Shown here in pieces: positions 7,721 through 17,750 of a stretch of 27,891 nt of DNA. Location: assembly GCA_002327865.1 (NCBI GenBank), contig DCUQ01000005.1, forward strand, positions 1 through 27,891, in the 5' to 3' direction. The stretch comes from Syntrophaceae bacterium UBA2210. GTDB lineage: Bacteria > Desulfobacterota > Syntrophia > Syntrophales > UBA2210. Made by a program: the position numbers and the translations under genes. Under the pieces are notes generated by a model. That model was given only the letters and a program-made list of their open reading frames with translations, had not been told where the DNA came from and did no database searches. Position 1 is the stretch's first letter; each line of letters opens with the position of its first letter.

Positions 7721-8011
7721 ATGTTGGCGGCCGTTAAAAAAAGGGGGGGATTGAGACTTTCCCATTTCATCTTTGCAGCTTTTATGTTCATGTCTGTCAC
7801 GCTTGTTTATGTGTGGTTCCGGATAAGTATTACAAGCATAGATTATCGGATAGCCGAAGAGATACACCGGAGAGACAGTCTCATGGAAGAGAACAGAAAA
7901 TTGAAGGTTGAAATCGCAACGCTGAAATCTCCGCACAGGATAGAATCTATTGCCAGGACCAAGCTCATGATGTGCTATCCGGAAAGGGATCAGGTAATTT
8001 TCTTAAAATGA
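7721..8011 (+). CDS. ftsL: Cell division protein FtsL
   Basis: A 96-residue bitopic protein with a short basic N-terminus, one transmembrane helix (about 15-37) and a periplasmic coiled-coil segment (about 38-72; AEEIHRRDSLMEENRKLKVEI). A conserved-type tail follows (SPHRIESIARTKLMM.YPERDQVIFLK), resembling FtsL/DivIC proteins. FtsL forms the FtsQLB complex that activates FtsWI. Sequence conservation is low in this family, so the call rests on topology, length and position between rsmH and ftsI. It starts one base after the rsmH stop with AAGGA upstream, and its stop overlaps the ftsI ATG (ATGA). Confidence 0.88.
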   Translation: MLAAVKKRGGLRLSHFIFAAFMFMSVTLVYVWFRISITSIDYRIAEEIHRRDSLMEENRKLKVEIATLKSPHRIESIARTKLMMCYPERDQVIFLK

Positions 8012-9984
8012 CCGCAAAATCGGGAAGATGGCTTAGATTCAGGATGGCGTCGATATTGGTTCTTTTCTTTGTGCTGTATGTGGCGCTGGTATCGAGAGCG
8101 TTTCAACTCCAGGTTGTTTCAGGTGAAACGCTGGGAAAACTCGCCGACAAGCAGCACAAAAAGAGTCTGACGCTGTATCCGGAAAGAAGATTTATTTTTG
8201 ACAGGAACGGGCAAAAGCTCGCGGCCACCGTAATGGCGGATTCCGTTTACGTGGACCCCTCGAATGTCGAAGATCGCAGGAAGGTTTCGACTAAACTTGC
8301 ATCCATATTGGGTGTCAATCGGCAAAAGGTAGCGGAGGCTGTCTCGAGTGAAGGTAGCTTCCGCTGGATTGCCCGGCAGATTTCACCCGTAAGGGCCGAC
8401 CGGATACGCGCCTTGCAATTGAAGGGTGTTCATTTGATCGAGGAACCCAGAAGATTTTATCCGCATAGAGAGATGGCCTGTCATCTTCTCGGATTTGCCG
8501 GGATAGACTCCACCGGTCTGGATGGTCTGGAGTCGAAATACGATGAATACCTGAAAGGTGTTCCCAATGAGGTGGTTTGGGGTAGAGATGCCAGAGGATA
8601 CAGGATTTATCTGGATGATAATTCGAGCAGTATTGAGGACGACAGGAGTTGCAGTCTTTTCCTGACGATAGACAGTAAGATTCAGTATATTGTTGAATCG
8701 CAGTTGCAGGGAGCCATTGAAAGCACCGGCGCGAAGGGAGGGACCGTTATTGTTATGGATCCCGGTACGGGAGAGGTGCTGGCGATGGCCAACGGGCCAC
8801 GGTTCAATCCCAATACCTTTTCCACGTATACCGCCGATTCCAGGAGAAACAGGGCGGTTACCGATTGTTTTGAACCCGGTTCCGTGTTGAAGCCCTTTGT
8901 GGTGGCTGCAGCTCTCGAAGAAGGTCTCGTTACCGAAACGGATATGTTCGACTGTGAGAATGGGTCCTACAGAGTGGGAGACAGGGTTATCCATGATGCG
9001 CAGGATGAAAGGTTCCAGAAACTGAGTTTGCCTGAAATTATCAAACATTCCAGTAATATAGGTTCGATAAAAGTCGCGGAGCGGCTTGGAAGGGAAAAAC
9101 TTTATCAGTATATTACACAGTTTGGGTTTGGTTCAAAGACAGACATCGACCTTCCTGGTGAATCGAGGGGCATTCTGAGGGATTCCGGAGAATGGCGTGA
9201 TGTCGATTTCGCGACGATATCATTCGGACAGGGTATCTCGGTTACGGCGATACAGCTCGTGACGGCGATGTCGGCTATAGCGAACGACGGTGTACTTATG
9301 AAGCCGCATGTAGTTCGCTGTATGGTTGATAAAAAAGGCAGGGTAATAAAAGAATTTAAACCTGAGGAAGTGAGAAGGGTTTTGTCTCCTGAGACGTCGC
9401 GCAGGATTACATCAATCCTTACCGATGTGGTTGAAGGCGAGGGCGGAACCGGTGGAAATGCCCGTATAGCCAATCTTTCCGTGGCAGGTAAAACCGGCAC
9501 ATCGCAGAAGTTCGATTTTGATATGGGACGATACTCGGCTAAAAAAGTGGAAGCTTCTTTCATAGGATTTTTCCCCGCCGAAGACCCCCAGATGGTAATT
9601 CTGGTCATTCTGGATGAGCCGAAGACGTGCCGGTGGGGCGGAGTGTCAGCGGCTCCGGTTTTTAAAAAGGTTTCGGAACAGATATTGAGATGTTCCAACA
9701 AGAATGTGGGATTGATGGAGGTTGCTACTAACGGAAACAACGAGAATGTGGACATAATTCAGGCATCGACGACGGAAACAATCTATCACGATACGGAAGT
9801 GGATGAATCGGTTATCCCCGATTTCCGGGGCATGTCGATACGGGAAGTTCTCAGGATTTCTCAAAACAGAGGAATAGATGTAAAGATCGCGGGGAGTGGC
9901 TGGGCCGTGGGCCAGAAACCGGCTCCGGGTGTCCGGATAGAGGAGAATCAACCCTGTTACGTTCTTTTTGACAGTGATGTTTGA
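8008..9984 (+). CDS. ftsI: FtsI/PBP3-type peptidoglycan transpeptidase with C-terminal PASTA domain
   Basis: 658 residues from the ATG at 8008, which overlaps the ftsL stop; an in-frame GTG at 7972 would add 12. An N-terminal anchor spans about 12-33. The PBP dimerisation domain contains RRFIFDRNGQKLA and RFYPHREMACHLLGF. The transpeptidase domain has S292-x-x-K295 (EPGSVLKPF), SSN 348-350 and KTG 495-497 (AGKTGTSQK). A single PASTA domain covers about 601-657 (VIPDFRGMSIREVLRISQ), a PBP2x/SpoVD-like feature absent from E. coli PbpB. It cross-links septal peptidoglycan with FtsW. Confidence 0.95.
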   Translation: MTAKSGRWLRFRMASILVLFFVLYVALVSRAFQLQVVSGETLGKLADKQHKKSLTLYPERRFIFDRNGQKLAATVMADSVYVDPSNVEDRRKVSTKLASILGVNRQKVAEAVSSEGSFRWIARQISPVRADRIRALQLKGVHLIEEPRRFYPHREMACHLLGFAGIDSTGLDGLESKYDEYLKGVPNEVVWGRDARGYRIYLDDNSSSIEDDRSCSLFLTIDSKIQYIVESQLQGAIESTGAKGGTVIVMDPGTGEVLAMANGPRFNPNTFSTYTADSRRNRAVTDCFEPGSVLKPFVVAAALEEGLVTETDMFDCENGSYRVGDRVIHDAQDERFQKLSLPEIIKHSSNIGSIKVAERLGREKLYQYITQFGFGSKTDIDLPGESRGILRDSGEWRDVDFATISFGQGISVTAIQLVTAMSAIANDGVLMKPHVVRCMVDKKGRVIKEFKPEEVRRVLSPETSRRITSILTDVVEGEGGTGGNARIANLSVAGKTGTSQKFDFDMGRYSAKKVEASFIGFFPAEDPQMVILVILDEPKTCRWGGVSAAPVFKKVSEQILRCSNKNVGLMEVATNGNNENVDIIQASTTETIYHDTEVDESVIPDFRGMSIREVLRISQNRGIDVKIAGSGWAVGQKPAPGVRIEENQPCYVLFDSDV

Positions 9985-10001
9985 AAAGGGGTGAGTTCGG
10001 T

Positions 10002-11522
10002 ATGACGAGACTTTCACACCTGCTGAGAGGAGTAGATGTGCTGGAAGTATCGGGGGATGTCTCCGGGGACGTTGTCGATATCTGCTACGACTCCAGAAAA
10101 TGCGTAGAAAGATCCGTCTTCGTCGCGATTACCGGTACCGTCTTCAACGGTCATGATTTTATTCATGCCGCGATAGACAAAGGAGCCAGGTACATCTTGT
10201 ATGATGAAGGAAATTTTCCCGACAAACCGGGCACGGCTTTCATAAGAGTGAGAGACAGCAGGCTGGCGTTGGCCGAACTGGGGAAAAATTTTTATAACAA
10301 CCCCTCCGGCGATATCTGTCTTGTAGGGATAACCGGAACGAATGGAAAGACGACGATAGCTTATCTTCTCGAGTCTATCTTTAAAACTGCAGGGTTTTGT
10401 ACGGGAGTGACAGGGACGGTAAATTACAGGTACGGAGACAATGTGTTGCCGGCTTCGCATACGACACCCGAGTCGCTCGATCTTCAAAGAATACTGAGGG
10501 GAATGGCCGATGCCGGAGTAACGCATGTTGTTATGGAGGTTTCGTCTCACGCGATTGATCTGAAGAGAATCGACGGGTGCGAGTATGATGTCGGAATATT
10601 CACGAATCTTTCCAGGGAGCATCTTGATTACCATCACACTATGGAAGAATATTTCACGGCAAAGAAGCGATTCTTCACCGGTATGTCGAATGGAAAGGTG
10701 GCCGTTATAAATGCTGATGATCCCTGGGGTATAAAGCTCCTCAATGAGATAAAAACACCGTCGGTAACCTTCGGCATCGGGGGATTATATGATGTGTCAT
10801 CCAGTGATTTTGAACTTTCCATTGATGGAATAAAAGCCGACATCAAGGTGTCGAACGGAGTATTTCCGGTATCCTCCGCCCTGGTCGGGAAATTCAATCT
10901 TTACAATATCCTGGCGGCTGTCGCAGCCGCTACGTCGCTGGGGGTGTCGGAACAGTATATCCGGTCGGGTATACTGAAGTTAAGGAACGTTCCCGGTCGT
11001 CTGGAAAGGGTGAGCGAAACAGGCGAATCCCCGGTGTTCGTGGACTATGCCCATACCGGCGATGCCCTGGAAAAGGTGCTTGAAAATCTGTCCGATTTTA
11101 AAAAGGGCAGAATCATAACGGTATTCGGATGCGGGGGGGACAGGGATCGTACGAAGAGGCCTGTTATGGGGAAAATCGCGTCATCGTTAAGCGATCTCGC
11201 CGTTGTTACTTCGGATAATCCGAGAACCGAAGATCCCGCTGGAATCCTTCGAGAGGTGGAGGCGGGAATCGGCGCGGACTCAAGGAAGTATTCCCCCGAG
11301 GATATCGTTAACGGTTTCGATGAAAAGGGATATCTCGTTATAGATGACCGGCGGGCGGCTATAGAACTGGCGATATCAGTTGCCGGTCGATCCGATATCG
11401 TACTGGTGGCGGGAAAGGGACATGAAGATTACCAGATCGTAGGGACCAGGAAAATTCCTTTTGACGACAAGACAGTTGTCAAAGAGACGCTTTCCCGTCG
11501 CGGATCGCGAGGTATGCAGTGA
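10002..11522 (+). CDS. murE: UDP-MurNAc-tripeptide synthetase MurE (meso-DAP adding)
   Basis: 506 residues. This ATP-dependent ligase adds the third residue to UDP-MurNAc-L-Ala-D-Glu. The Mur ligase P-loop GTNGKTT (112-118) is present, with HTTPESLDLQ, the EVSSHA block, FTNLSREHLDYH, the carbamylated-lysine region FTAKKRF (about 219-225), VDYAHTGDAL and VFGCGGDRDRTKRP. The specificity motif DNPR (405-408) indicates meso-diaminopimelate. The ATG at 10002 is preceded by AAGGGG. An in-frame TTG at 9981 overlapping the ftsI stop is the alternative start. Confidence 0.96.
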   Translation: MTRLSHLLRGVDVLEVSGDVSGDVVDICYDSRKCVERSVFVAITGTVFNGHDFIHAAIDKGARYILYDEGNFPDKPGTAFIRVRDSRLALAELGKNFYNNPSGDICLVGITGTNGKTTIAYLLESIFKTAGFCTGVTGTVNYRYGDNVLPASHTTPESLDLQRILRGMADAGVTHVVMEVSSHAIDLKRIDGCEYDVGIFTNLSREHLDYHHTMEEYFTAKKRFFTGMSNGKVAVINADDPWGIKLLNEIKTPSVTFGIGGLYDVSSSDFELSIDGIKADIKVSNGVFPVSSALVGKFNLYNILAAVAAATSLGVSEQYIRSGILKLRNVPGRLERVSETGESPVFVDYAHTGDALEKVLENLSDFKKGRIITVFGCGGDRDRTKRPVMGKIASSLSDLAVVTSDNPRTEDPAGILREVEAGIGADSRKYSPEDIVNGFDEKGYLVIDDRRAAIELAISVAGRSDIVLVAGKGHEDYQIVGTRKIPFDDKTVVKETLSRRGSRGMQ

Positions 11523-12934
11523 ACGATACACGATATCCCATATTGAAAGCTGAAGAAATAAAGACCGCAACGGACGGGGTCCTCATCAGGGGGAATTCCG
11601 AAGGTGTATTCGAGGGATTATCGGCAAATTCAGGGGATATAACAGGTGGCAATCTCTTCGTTCCGCTCAGGGGAGAACGGTTTGACGGACATGATTTCAT
11701 CCCGGATGCGGTAAAAAACGGCGCATCGGGTATACTGGTTCAGCGGGGGTATGAAGAGATTGTCGAGAAGATTCCCGAAGGTATTTCCGTGATCCTCGTC
11801 GACGACACCCTGCGGGCGCTGGGCGATATAGCTCATTTATGGAGAAGTAAATTCAAGATTAATGTCGTAGCGGTGACCGGGAGTTCCGGTAAGACGACAA
11901 CGAAAGAAATGATAGCCACGGTAGCTGGACTTTACGGGAATCCTCTGAAGAGCAGGGGTAATTATAACAACCTTGTAGGGCTTCCACTCAGCCTGCTTGA
12001 GCTCAAACCCGAACACGAAATGGCCGTTATCGAAATGGGGACCAACCGGAGAGGAGAAATCGAGAGACTCACAAAAATTGCCGAGCCGGATATCGGTGTT
12101 ATCACCAATATCGGTCCCGCCCACCTGGAAGGGTTCGGGTCGGTGGATGTAGTGATGGAAGAAAAAGGCGATCTCTTTTTCAATATGAGGAGCAACGGCG
12201 TAGCGGTTATCAACAGGGACGATAAATTTTCAAGGATTCTGGCGGATCGGTGGATGGGGAGAAACATCGGCTTCGGAATAAATGAAAACGCGTTTGTCCG
12301 TGCCGAACGCATCTTTATGAGAGGTGAACGGGGGGTCAGCTTTACACTGGAAGTAGGGGGGACAGGAAAAGGCGTCGATATGACCGTTGTCGGCAGGCAT
12401 AATATATATAACGCCCTGGCCTGTACTGCGGCGTGCCTGGCGATGGGTCTTGAATATGATCTGATTTGCGAGGGACTCTCGGCCTTCAGGCAGATACAGG
12501 GCCGTATGGGTGTTTACCGGTTGAAAAGTGGTGGAACCGTTATAGACGATACCTATAATGCCAACCCGGCCTCGGTAATCGAAGCGCTCAGGACGCTGAA
12601 CGATTTGAAGGGTAAAAATGAAAGTGTGGTTATTTTCGGGGACATGCTCGAGTTGGGAGAGAATACCGAAAAACTTCACGAAGAGATCGGCAAGGCAATG
12701 GCGGATACTGGTGCAGGCACTCTTTTCCTTAAAGGAGATTTTGCGGAGTCGGTAGCGCGCGGTGCGACGAATCGCGGTATCGGTGCAGACCACATACATT
12801 TTGTCGATACACCGGATGAAATAATGAAAACGCTCCGTTCCTTGCTGCGTGAAGGGGACTGGATACTTGTAAAGGGATCGAGAAAGATGAAAATGGAAGA
12901 ATTCGTCAGGGCGATAATAGAGGAGTTTGATTAG
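11519..12934 (+). CDS. murF: UDP-MurNAc-tripeptide:D-Ala-D-Ala ligase MurF
   Basis: 471 residues. It adds the D-Ala-D-Ala dipeptide, completing the UDP-MurNAc-pentapeptide. The N-terminal substrate domain contains GGNLFVPLRGERFDGHDFI. The ATP site has VTGSSGKTTTKE (119-130), then NNLVGLPLSLL, AVIEMGTNRRGEI, ITNIGPAHLEGFGS, IDDTYNANPASV and VIFGDMLELGE, all classic MurF blocks. The start is GTG at 11519, overlapping the murE stop by four bases (GTGA), with GAGG upstream. No ddl gene to make its dipeptide substrate lies in this cluster. Confidence 0.96.
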   Translation: MNDTRYPILKAEEIKTATDGVLIRGNSEGVFEGLSANSGDITGGNLFVPLRGERFDGHDFIPDAVKNGASGILVQRGYEEIVEKIPEGISVILVDDTLRALGDIAHLWRSKFKINVVAVTGSSGKTTTKEMIATVAGLYGNPLKSRGNYNNLVGLPLSLLELKPEHEMAVIEMGTNRRGEIERLTKIAEPDIGVITNIGPAHLEGFGSVDVVMEEKGDLFFNMRSNGVAVINRDDKFSRILADRWMGRNIGFGINENAFVRAERIFMRGERGVSFTLEVGGTGKGVDMTVVGRHNIYNALACTAACLAMGLEYDLICEGLSAFRQIQGRMGVYRLKSGGTVIDDTYNANPASVIEALRTLNDLKGKNESVVIFGDMLELGENTEKLHEEIGKAMADTGAGTLFLKGDFAESVARGATNRGIGADHIHFVDTPDEIMKTLRSLLREGDWILVKGSRKMKMEEFVRAIIEEFD

Positions 12935-12998
12935 GACGTCATACATGAACTGGTTGTGTCCTTAGGAATCTTGAAGGTTTGACAGGGAGAATTTATAG

Positions 12999-14078
12999 AT
13001 GATCTATCACTTCTTATATCCGCTCAGCGACATATATTCGTGGCTTAATGTATTTCGCTATATAACCTTCAGAACAATATACGCCACGATAACCGCTCTG
13101 GCGATCTGTTTTATTTTCGGTCCCTGGGTGATCAACAAGCTTCAATCTCTCAGTATGGGACAACCTATCCGGGGTGACGGTCCCGGTTCTCATCTTTCAA
13201 AAGAAGGAACACCCACGATGGGTGGTACGCTGATCATCTTTTCCGTTGTCGTATCAACACTCCTGTGGGCGAAACTCAACGTGGAATATGTGTGGATTGT
13301 TCTTATGGTGACGGTAGGATTCGGTCTAATCGGTTTCTGGGATGATTACAGGAAACTGATAAACAGGAACAGCAAAGGTGTTCCTGGAAAAGTCAGGCTT
13401 GCCGCCGAGATTTCGATAGCGTTTTTTGTAAGTGTCGTTCTGTACCGGGATCCCGGTTTCAGTTCAAATCTCACGGTGCCGTTTTTCAAGACGATTCTGC
13501 CCGATCTGGGTTGGGGCTATATAATACTCTCCACCTTTATAATCGTGGGTGCGGCGAATGCGGTCAATCTTACCGACGGCCTCGACGGCCTTGCAATAAG
13601 CCCTGCGACTATATGTTTCGGAACATATATTCTGTTTGCCTATTTTGCCGGCAATATACGGTTAGCCGGGTATCTGCAGATACCCTATGTCGCGGGAGTA
13701 GGAGAAATCACGGTTTTCTGCGGGGCGATGGTCGGAGCGGGGATCGGGTTCCTCTGGTACAACACATATCCCGCTCAGATATTCATGGGAGATGTGGGTT
13801 CGCTTTCTCTGGGCGGAGCCCTGGGAACCATAGCCGTTCTTACGAAACAGGAGATACTTCTGGCGATAGTAGGAGGCATATTTGTCGTTGAAACCTTTTC
13901 GGTTATCTTTCAGGTAGGATGGTTCAAGATGTCCAAGGGGGAGCGTATATTCAGAATGGCGCCGATACATCACCATTTTGAATTGAAGGGGTGGGCGGAG
14001 CCCAAGGTCATTGTTCGTTTCTGGATTATTTCCATTATCCTTGCGCTGATCGCGATAAGTACGTTGAAGCTGAGGTAA
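12999..14078 (+). CDS. mraY: Phospho-MurNAc-pentapeptide transferase MraY
   Basis: A 359-residue polytopic inner-membrane enzyme (about ten helices). It transfers phospho-MurNAc-pentapeptide to undecaprenyl phosphate to make lipid I. Diagnostic blocks are [36 protein letters not shown] (catalytic aspartates), [21 protein letters not shown] and the HHHFELKGW signature near the C-terminus. The ATG has a good GGGAG upstream. A 64-base gap separates it from murF, one of the larger gaps within the cluster, with no obvious promoter in it. Confidence 0.97.
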   Translation: MIYHFLYPLSDIYSWLNVFRYITFRTIYATITALAICFIFGPWVINKLQSLSMGQPIRGDGPGSHLSKEGTPTMGGTLIIFSVVVSTLLWAKLNVEYVWIVLMVTVGFGLIGFWDDYRKLINRNSKGVPGKVRLAAEISIAFFVSVVLYRDPGFSSNLTVPFFKTILPDLGWGYIILSTFIIVGAANAVNLTDGLDGLAISPATICFGTYILFAYFAGNIRLAGYLQIPYVAGVGEITVFCGAMVGAGIGFLWYNTYPAQIFMGDVGSLSLGGALGTIAVLTKQEILLAIVGGIFVVETFSVIFQVGWFKMSKGERIFRMAPIHHHFELKGWAEPKVIVRFWIISIILALIAISTLKLR

Positions 14079-14114
14079 TGACAGCAGTTTTGAATTGCGG
14101 GTTATTGAATATTC

Positions 14115-15473
14115 ATGAATGTGAATGGAAAGCGGGTTCTGGTGATCGGGTTAGGCAAGACGGGCGTGGCAACCGCCGGGTTTTTGCTCGACAGGGGGGC
14201 CGGGATCATGATTGCGGATGAAAAACCTGTTACTGAACTCGGAAATGCCGTTGAGGTTTTTCAGGGGCGAAGCGGCGTAGAATTAGGCATCGGTCACGAT
14301 GATGTGAATATCCTTTCGCGAACGGATATTATCGTACCTTCGCCGGGCGTTCCGCCATTCAACCGCCTGCTTACGGAAGGGCTGAAAAGGGGGATTCCTA
14401 TTCTAAGCGAACTGGAACTCGCCTGGCGGTATCTGAAAATCCCGGCTGTCGCGATTACCGGAACAAACGGTAAAACGACGACGACAAGTCTGCTGGGCAG
14501 AATACTCGAGCATTGCGGGAAAAGGGTCTTTGTCGGCGGGAACATCGGCAATCCGCTTATATCGTATGTGAACGGGACACAGGAGGATGACTATGCGGTC
14601 ATAGAAGTAAGCAGCTTCCAGTTGCAATGGGCCGAAAATTTTCACCCGTTCATTGCCGCGCTTCTGAACGTAAGTTACGATCACCTCGATTATCATGGTT
14701 CTTTCGAGGAATACCTTTGCGTGAAGGAGAGAATATTTGCCCGTCAGGGAAAAGGGGATCTTGCCATTCTGAACGCGGATGATCCTGCGTTAGCGGATCT
14801 TTCGAAGAGATTGCCGGCACAACATGTTTCATGCTTCAGCTCGTCGACAAGACTGAGGGAAGGAATGTTCATAGACGGCGAATCGCTGAGATACCGTTCC
14901 GCCGGTGTGGATGAAACATATCCCGTCCGGTCGATACGTTTGAGAGGCACCCACAACATGGAGAATGTAATGGCCGCCGTGCTTGCTGCCAAAAGGTGTG
15001 GATGTCCGCACGGAAAGATCGTCGACGTACTGGAGGTCTTCGAGGGCATACCGCACCGGGTGGAATTTGCCGGAACAGTAGACGGAGTCGCGTATTACGA
15101 CGATTCAAAAGGCACGAACGTGGATGCGGTCTACAGGGCGCTTGAATCATTCCCGGGACCGGTTATCCTTCTCCTGGGAGGCAGGTACAAAGGAGGCGAT
15201 TTCGGGATACTGTCGGAACTTATGCGGGAAAAGGTCAAGATGCTGATAACTTTCGGTGAAGCCGGGAAGAAGATAGGAGCCGCCATAGGCGGTATTACAA
15301 GGACTGAAACTGCGGATAACATGATAGATGCCGTTGTCATAGCCCGCGATAATTCGACACCCGGCGACGTTGTGCTTTTATCGCCCGGCTGCTCAAGCTT
15401 CGATGAATTCAAGAACTATGAACAGAGGGGATCTGTTTTCAAGGCCATGGTCGATAACATGGGGATGAAATAA
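14115..15473 (+). CDS. murD: UDP-MurNAc-L-alanine:D-glutamate ligase MurD
   Basis: 452 residues, normal length. The N-terminal Rossmann-like domain has KRVLVIGLGKTGVATAGFL and VPSPGVPP. The ATPase P-loop GTNGKTTTT is at 116-124. VGGNIGNPLI, EVSSFQLQW, LNVSYDHLDYHGSFEEY (carbamylated-lysine region), GTHNMENVMAA, PHRVEFAG, YYDDSKGTNVDA and LLLGGRYKGGDF follow. It adds D-Glu to UDP-MurNAc-L-Ala in the cytoplasm. The upstream gap is 36 bases and the ribosome site is poor. The ATG matches the family N-terminus. Confidence 0.96.
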   Translation: MNVNGKRVLVIGLGKTGVATAGFLLDRGAGIMIADEKPVTELGNAVEVFQGRSGVELGIGHDDVNILSRTDIIVPSPGVPPFNRLLTEGLKRGIPILSELELAWRYLKIPAVAITGTNGKTTTTSLLGRILEHCGKRVFVGGNIGNPLISYVNGTQEDDYAVIEVSSFQLQWAENFHPFIAALLNVSYDHLDYHGSFEEYLCVKERIFARQGKGDLAILNADDPALADLSKRLPAQHVSCFSSSTRLREGMFIDGESLRYRSAGVDETYPVRSIRLRGTHNMENVMAAVLAAKRCGCPHGKIVDVLEVFEGIPHRVEFAGTVDGVAYYDDSKGTNVDAVYRALESFPGPVILLLGGRYKGGDFGILSELMREKVKMLITFGEAGKKIGAAIGGITRTETADNMIDAVVIARDNSTPGDVVLLSPGCSSFDEFKNYEQRGSVFKAMVDNMGMK

Positions 15474-15485
15474 GGATCGGTGGAA

Positions 15486-16625
15486 ATGGACGAACAGTCA
15501 TTATTGACAAAAGGCAGACCTGATATCGCGCTGTTTATTGTTACAATAATTCTGGTTGTTATCGGAACGGTGATGATTTACAGCTCGAGTTCCATCATTT
15601 CCATGGAAAAATACGGCGACGGATACCACTACATCAAGAAACAGATAGTCTTTGTTTTAATCGGACTTGGCATAATGATCGGAACATCCAGAATTCCCTA
15701 CCGGCATTGGAGAAAGGCGGCTTATCCCGGCGTACTGATATCCATAATGCTTCTGTCTCTGCTTATTGTTCCGGGTCTGGGTATGAAGGTCGGAGGCGCC
15801 ACCAGGTGGTTTCGTGTAGGACCCGTATCGTTCCAGGTGTCCGAAATGGTAAAAGTTATGCTGGTTATTTTTATGGCCCATTATCTTACTAAAAAGATGC
15901 ATCACATAAAGGAATTTGCACGTGTCTTTGTGATTCCGCTGATCATCCTGTTTGCCATTACAGGTCTTGTATTGTGTCAGCCCGATTTCGGCACGGCTGT
16001 GATCATAGTTGCGGTGTTTATGCTCATGCTATATCTGGCTGGGACCAGAATCGTATATCTCGCCGGATTTATGGCGGCCGTGATGCCAGTGGGGGTTGCC
16101 TTGATTATTCATGAAAGTTACCGTGTGAAGCGGCTTATGTCGTTTCTCAATCCCTGGGAAGATCCCGCGAATACCGGTTTTCAGATAATACAGTCGTTTA
16201 TTTCCTTCGGTTCGGGGGGAGCTTTCGGCGTAGGGCTTGGAAATGGAATGCAGAAACTGTTTTATCTCCCGGAACCGCATACCGACTTTATTCTTTCGGT
16301 GATTGCCGAGGAGGGCGGCTTTATCGGGGTAGTAATAGTTATCCTGTTATTCTGCCTTCTTATTTACCGCGGTTTCGCGATTTCTTTTACCTGCAGTGAC
16401 CTGTTCGGCATGCTCCTGGCTTCCGGATTGACCACGGTTATCGCGCTGGAGGCTTTTATAAATATGGCGGCTGTTATGGGACTGGTTCCCACGAAGGGAC
16501 TGGTACTGCCGTTTCTCAGCTATGGAGGCACATCGCTGATGATGTGCATGATCGCTGTGGGGATATTACTGAACATATCCTCCTGTCGGGTAAAAGACAA
16601 TGGAACGGCGGAGGAGCGGTCTTAA
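15486..16625 (+). CDS. ftsW: SEDS-family septal glycosyltransferase FtsW
   Basis: A 379-residue protein with about ten membrane segments. FtsW polymerises lipid II at the septum with its partner FtsI. Family blocks are VMIYSSSS, KVGGATRWFRVGPVSFQVSE, CQPDFGTAVII, RLMSFLNPWEDP, GFQIIQSFISFGSGG, GVGLGNGMQKLFYLPEPHTDFILSVIAEE (the conserved acidic loop), MGLVPTKGLVLPFLSYGGTSL and a short hydrophilic tail. Position between murD and murG supports FtsW rather than RodA. The frame opens at a GTG at 15480, but the ATG at 15486 with AAGGA upstream is preferred. Confidence 0.95.
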   Translation: MDEQSLLTKGRPDIALFIVTIILVVIGTVMIYSSSSIISMEKYGDGYHYIKKQIVFVLIGLGIMIGTSRIPYRHWRKAAYPGVLISIMLLSLLIVPGLGMKVGGATRWFRVGPVSFQVSEMVKVMLVIFMAHYLTKKMHHIKEFARVFVIPLIILFAITGLVLCQPDFGTAVIIVAVFMLMLYLAGTRIVYLAGFMAAVMPVGVALIIHESYRVKRLMSFLNPWEDPANTGFQIIQSFISFGSGGAFGVGLGNGMQKLFYLPEPHTDFILSVIAEEGGFIGVVIVILLFCLLIYRGFAISFTCSDLFGMLLASGLTTVIALEAFINMAAVMGLVPTKGLVLPFLSYGGTSLMMCMIAVGILLNISSCRVKDNGTAEERS

Positions 16626-16628
16626 TCG

Positions 16629-17732
16629 ATGTATACCGAAGGCAAAGATATCAGGATCATTATAGCGGGCGGCGGCACCGGTGGACACGTATTCCCGGCC
16701 GTGGCGATTGCCGGAGAATTTATGGAGAGGCCGCAGGTGAACGATCTTCTTTTCGTGGGAACGCGGAAGGGTCTGGAAGCGCGGGTGCTCGGCGATATCG
16801 GATTCAACCTTCGTACGATAAACGTGGAGGGAGTGAGAGGCAAGGGAATCGCAAAGATGATCGTCAACCTTTTAAAGATTCCCTGGAGTATCGTTCAGTC
16901 GGTATCGATCATTCGGGATTTTCATCCCGATATCGTTCTGGGAGTAGGAGGATACGCCTCGGGGCCGGCTGTAATAGCCGCTCATTTCATGGGGATAAAA
17001 ACGGCAATCGCTGAACAGAATGCGTTGCCCGGTTTCACTAACAGAATGCTCGGCAGGTTTGTTGATAAAATATTTCTCTCATTTCCCGACAGACAACAGT
17101 GGTTCGCGGAGGCCAGAAGTATCGTTACAGGTAACCCGGTGCGAAAGGGTTTCGTGAAGGGTATTAATAAGTACCAAAGGACGGAAAATAAATTTTCCAT
17201 ACTCGTATTCGGGGGAAGTCAGGGTGCCCGGGCTATCAACAGGGCTGTTATCGAGTCGATCGGATATCTGGAGGATATAAGGGACAGACTGTCGATTACA
17301 CACCAGACAGGTGCTCAGGATATGGATGAAGTGTCTGCCGCCTATCGTGCTTACAGGATGAATGCGGACGTGCAATCATTCATTACCGACATGTCTTCGG
17401 CTTACGGGAAGGCAGATCTCCTGATATGCAGAGCCGGTGCCACTTCCATCGCCGAGATAACGGCGAGCGGGAAAGCATCGGTGCTTATTCCCTATCCGTT
17501 CGCTGTGGGGAACCATCAGGAATTGAATGCCCGAATGCTGGCGGATGCGGGAGCGGCGGAGATGATTCTCGAACGTGAACTTGACGGCAAGACACTTGCC
17601 GGTATTATCAGAAAACTGTTCGACGATGCCGGGGTGATCATGAAAATGGAAAAAGAGTCTGAAAAGCTGGGGAATATAAAGGCGGCTGAACGGATCGTCG
17701 ATGAATGTATCGGCATGCTGGGCCGGGAATAG
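16629..17732 (+). CDS. murG: UDP-GlcNAc:lipid I N-acetylglucosaminyltransferase MurG
   Basis: A 367-residue GT28 enzyme that makes lipid II on the cytoplasmic membrane face. The N-terminal glycine-rich acceptor loop GGGTGGHVFPA is at 14-24, with VGTRKGLEARV, GVGGYASGPAVIAA and AEQNALPGFTNRML. The C-terminal donor domain has FGGSQGARAIN and RAGATSIAEITASGKASVLIPYPFAVGNHQE, the UDP-GlcNAc site. It begins three bases after the ftsW stop. GGAGG lies somewhat far upstream, within the ftsW 3' end. Confidence 0.96.
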   Translation: MYTEGKDIRIIIAGGGTGGHVFPAVAIAGEFMERPQVNDLLFVGTRKGLEARVLGDIGFNLRTINVEGVRGKGIAKMIVNLLKIPWSIVQSVSIIRDFHPDIVLGVGGYASGPAVIAAHFMGIKTAIAEQNALPGFTNRMLGRFVDKIFLSFPDRQQWFAEARSIVTGNPVRKGFVKGINKYQRTENKFSILVFGGSQGARAINRAVIESIGYLEDIRDRLSITHQTGAQDMDEVSAAYRAYRMNADVQSFITDMSSAYGKADLLICRAGATSIAEITASGKASVLIPYPFAVGNHQELNARMLADAGAAEMILERELDGKTLAGIIRKLFDDAGVIMKMEKESEKLGNIKAAERIVDECIGMLGRE

Positions 17733-17750
17733 AAAGCCGGAAAGAAAAAT

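Noticed and set aside
7972..8007. Upstream GTG start for ftsI
   Set aside because: Possible, but the ATG at 8008 forms the usual 4-base overlap with ftsL and gives a normal basic N-terminus before the membrane anchor.
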